Positions 63,802 to 64,000 of a DNA stretch of 64,000 nucleotides are shown here, piece after piece; position 1 is the first letter of the stretch, and every line of letters starts with the position of its first letter. The position numbers were made by a program, and so were the translations under genes. The notes beneath the pieces were generated by a model. It worked only from the letters and a program-made list of their open reading frames with translations. It was not told where the DNA came from and did not search any database. Origin of the DNA: Chryseosolibacter histidinae (lineage in GTDB: Bacteria; Bacteroidota; Bacteroidia; Cytophagales; Cyclobacteriaceae); assembly GCF_018598225.1 (NCBI RefSeq), contig NZ_JAHESF010000023.1, positions 1 through 64,000 on the forward strand, given 5' to 3'.

Positions 63802-64000
63802 ATGACCCGTAACCTTAACCTTCTCGCAGTAACACTGCTTCTGGTCAACAGCTGTATGCTGGCGCAGCAGACCGTCAAAAAAACACAGGGTGTTCGTGAG
63901 GGCAGCCTGGATGAACCTCCGCAGATCAGGTCATTATACCGTTTTGTGAATGAGCACATGAACAGCAACACGGCGCTGGCACTCGAGTATGCCAAGCTGG
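63802..64000 (+). CDS. Secreted or lipid-anchored protein, 5' end only
   Basis: Begins at ATG 63802 and is open to the window edge (66 codons). The first 22 residues are a signal peptide with MTRNLNLLAVTLLLVNSCMLAQ; LVNSC could be a lipobox, but signal-peptidase I cleavage after LAQ is as likely. The mature start is charged (QQTVKKTQGVREGSLDEPPQ), then IRSLYRFVNEHMNSNTALALEYAKL, which could be the first helix pair of a TPR domain such as those of periplasmic TPR sensor kinases. The fragment is too short for a family call. Confidence 0.55.
   Translation, partial: MTRNLNLLAVTLLLVNSCMLAQQTVKKTQGVREGSLDEPPQIRSLYRFVNEHMNSNTALALEYAKL

Noticed and set aside
1-64000. tRNA, rRNA, insertion sequences or prophage genes
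   Set aside because: None found on reading either strand; no transposase, integrase or phage structural gene is among the supported genes.

Overview
The window is chromosomal DNA of a Bacteroidota bacterium, most likely of the Chitinophagaceae or a close relative. The support is a type IX secretion (T9SS) cargo locus with type A and type B C-terminal sorting domains and a PorP/SprF partner, a CarboxypepD_reg-type TonB receptor, Bacteroidota-style RHS proteins, promoters of the TTG-N18-20-TAnnTTTG kind, and little use of Shine-Dalgarno sites. No rRNA, tRNA, CRISPR array or insertion sequence was seen.

Region 1 (1-10.5 kb) is housekeeping and transport: an AEC-type permease, a PadR regulator with a MacB/FtsX-type permease, a siderophore-type TonB receptor with a PepSY membrane protein, and an unrecognised membrane-anchored coiled-coil protein. 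The spaces after stop codons here hold composite repeats: inverted arms of 7-bp period around a 71-74 bp hairpin.

Region 2 (10.5-31.9 kb) is an RHS polymorphic-toxin locus and the most unusual part. Five tightly packed genes encode three large secreted proteins and two small ones. The RHS shell is divided: its DUF6443-like start closes the second large protein and its YD repeats resume in the third, which begins with its own signal peptide and 14 plant-type leucine-rich repeats. The third protein ends in a tip with a His/Cys pair like clan CD cysteine peptidases (H1562, C1609), followed by a lipoprotein that may be the immunity protein. Downstream lies an array of displaced shell ends, alternative tips and intact immunity-type genes. 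The displaced toxins are broken by frameshifts, stops or lost 5' ends, while the small genes beside them, including a SUKH-3 protein, are open. A 75-bp palindromic repeat punctuates the array, and a 294-bp tract identical to the active gene points to recent gene conversion.

Region 3 (31.9-40.5 kb) holds an HxlR regulator divergent from a small membrane protein, then a TetR-controlled tripartite RND efflux operon (TetR, TolC-like, adaptor, HAE1-type pump) with a clear palindromic operator beside its promoter, and a headless TetR fragment.

Region 4 (41.1-62.8 kb) is a surface-adhesin locus: proteins of about 2502, 1606 and 2139 aa built of Ig-like repeats. The first lacks a sorting domain, the second has a type A and the third a type B domain. 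The third is followed by PorP/SprF and a TPR/PD40 lipid-free periplasmic protein ending in a SPOR-like segment. The window closes with a probable internally deleted PAS histidine kinase remnant and the 5' end of a secreted-protein gene cut by the window edge.
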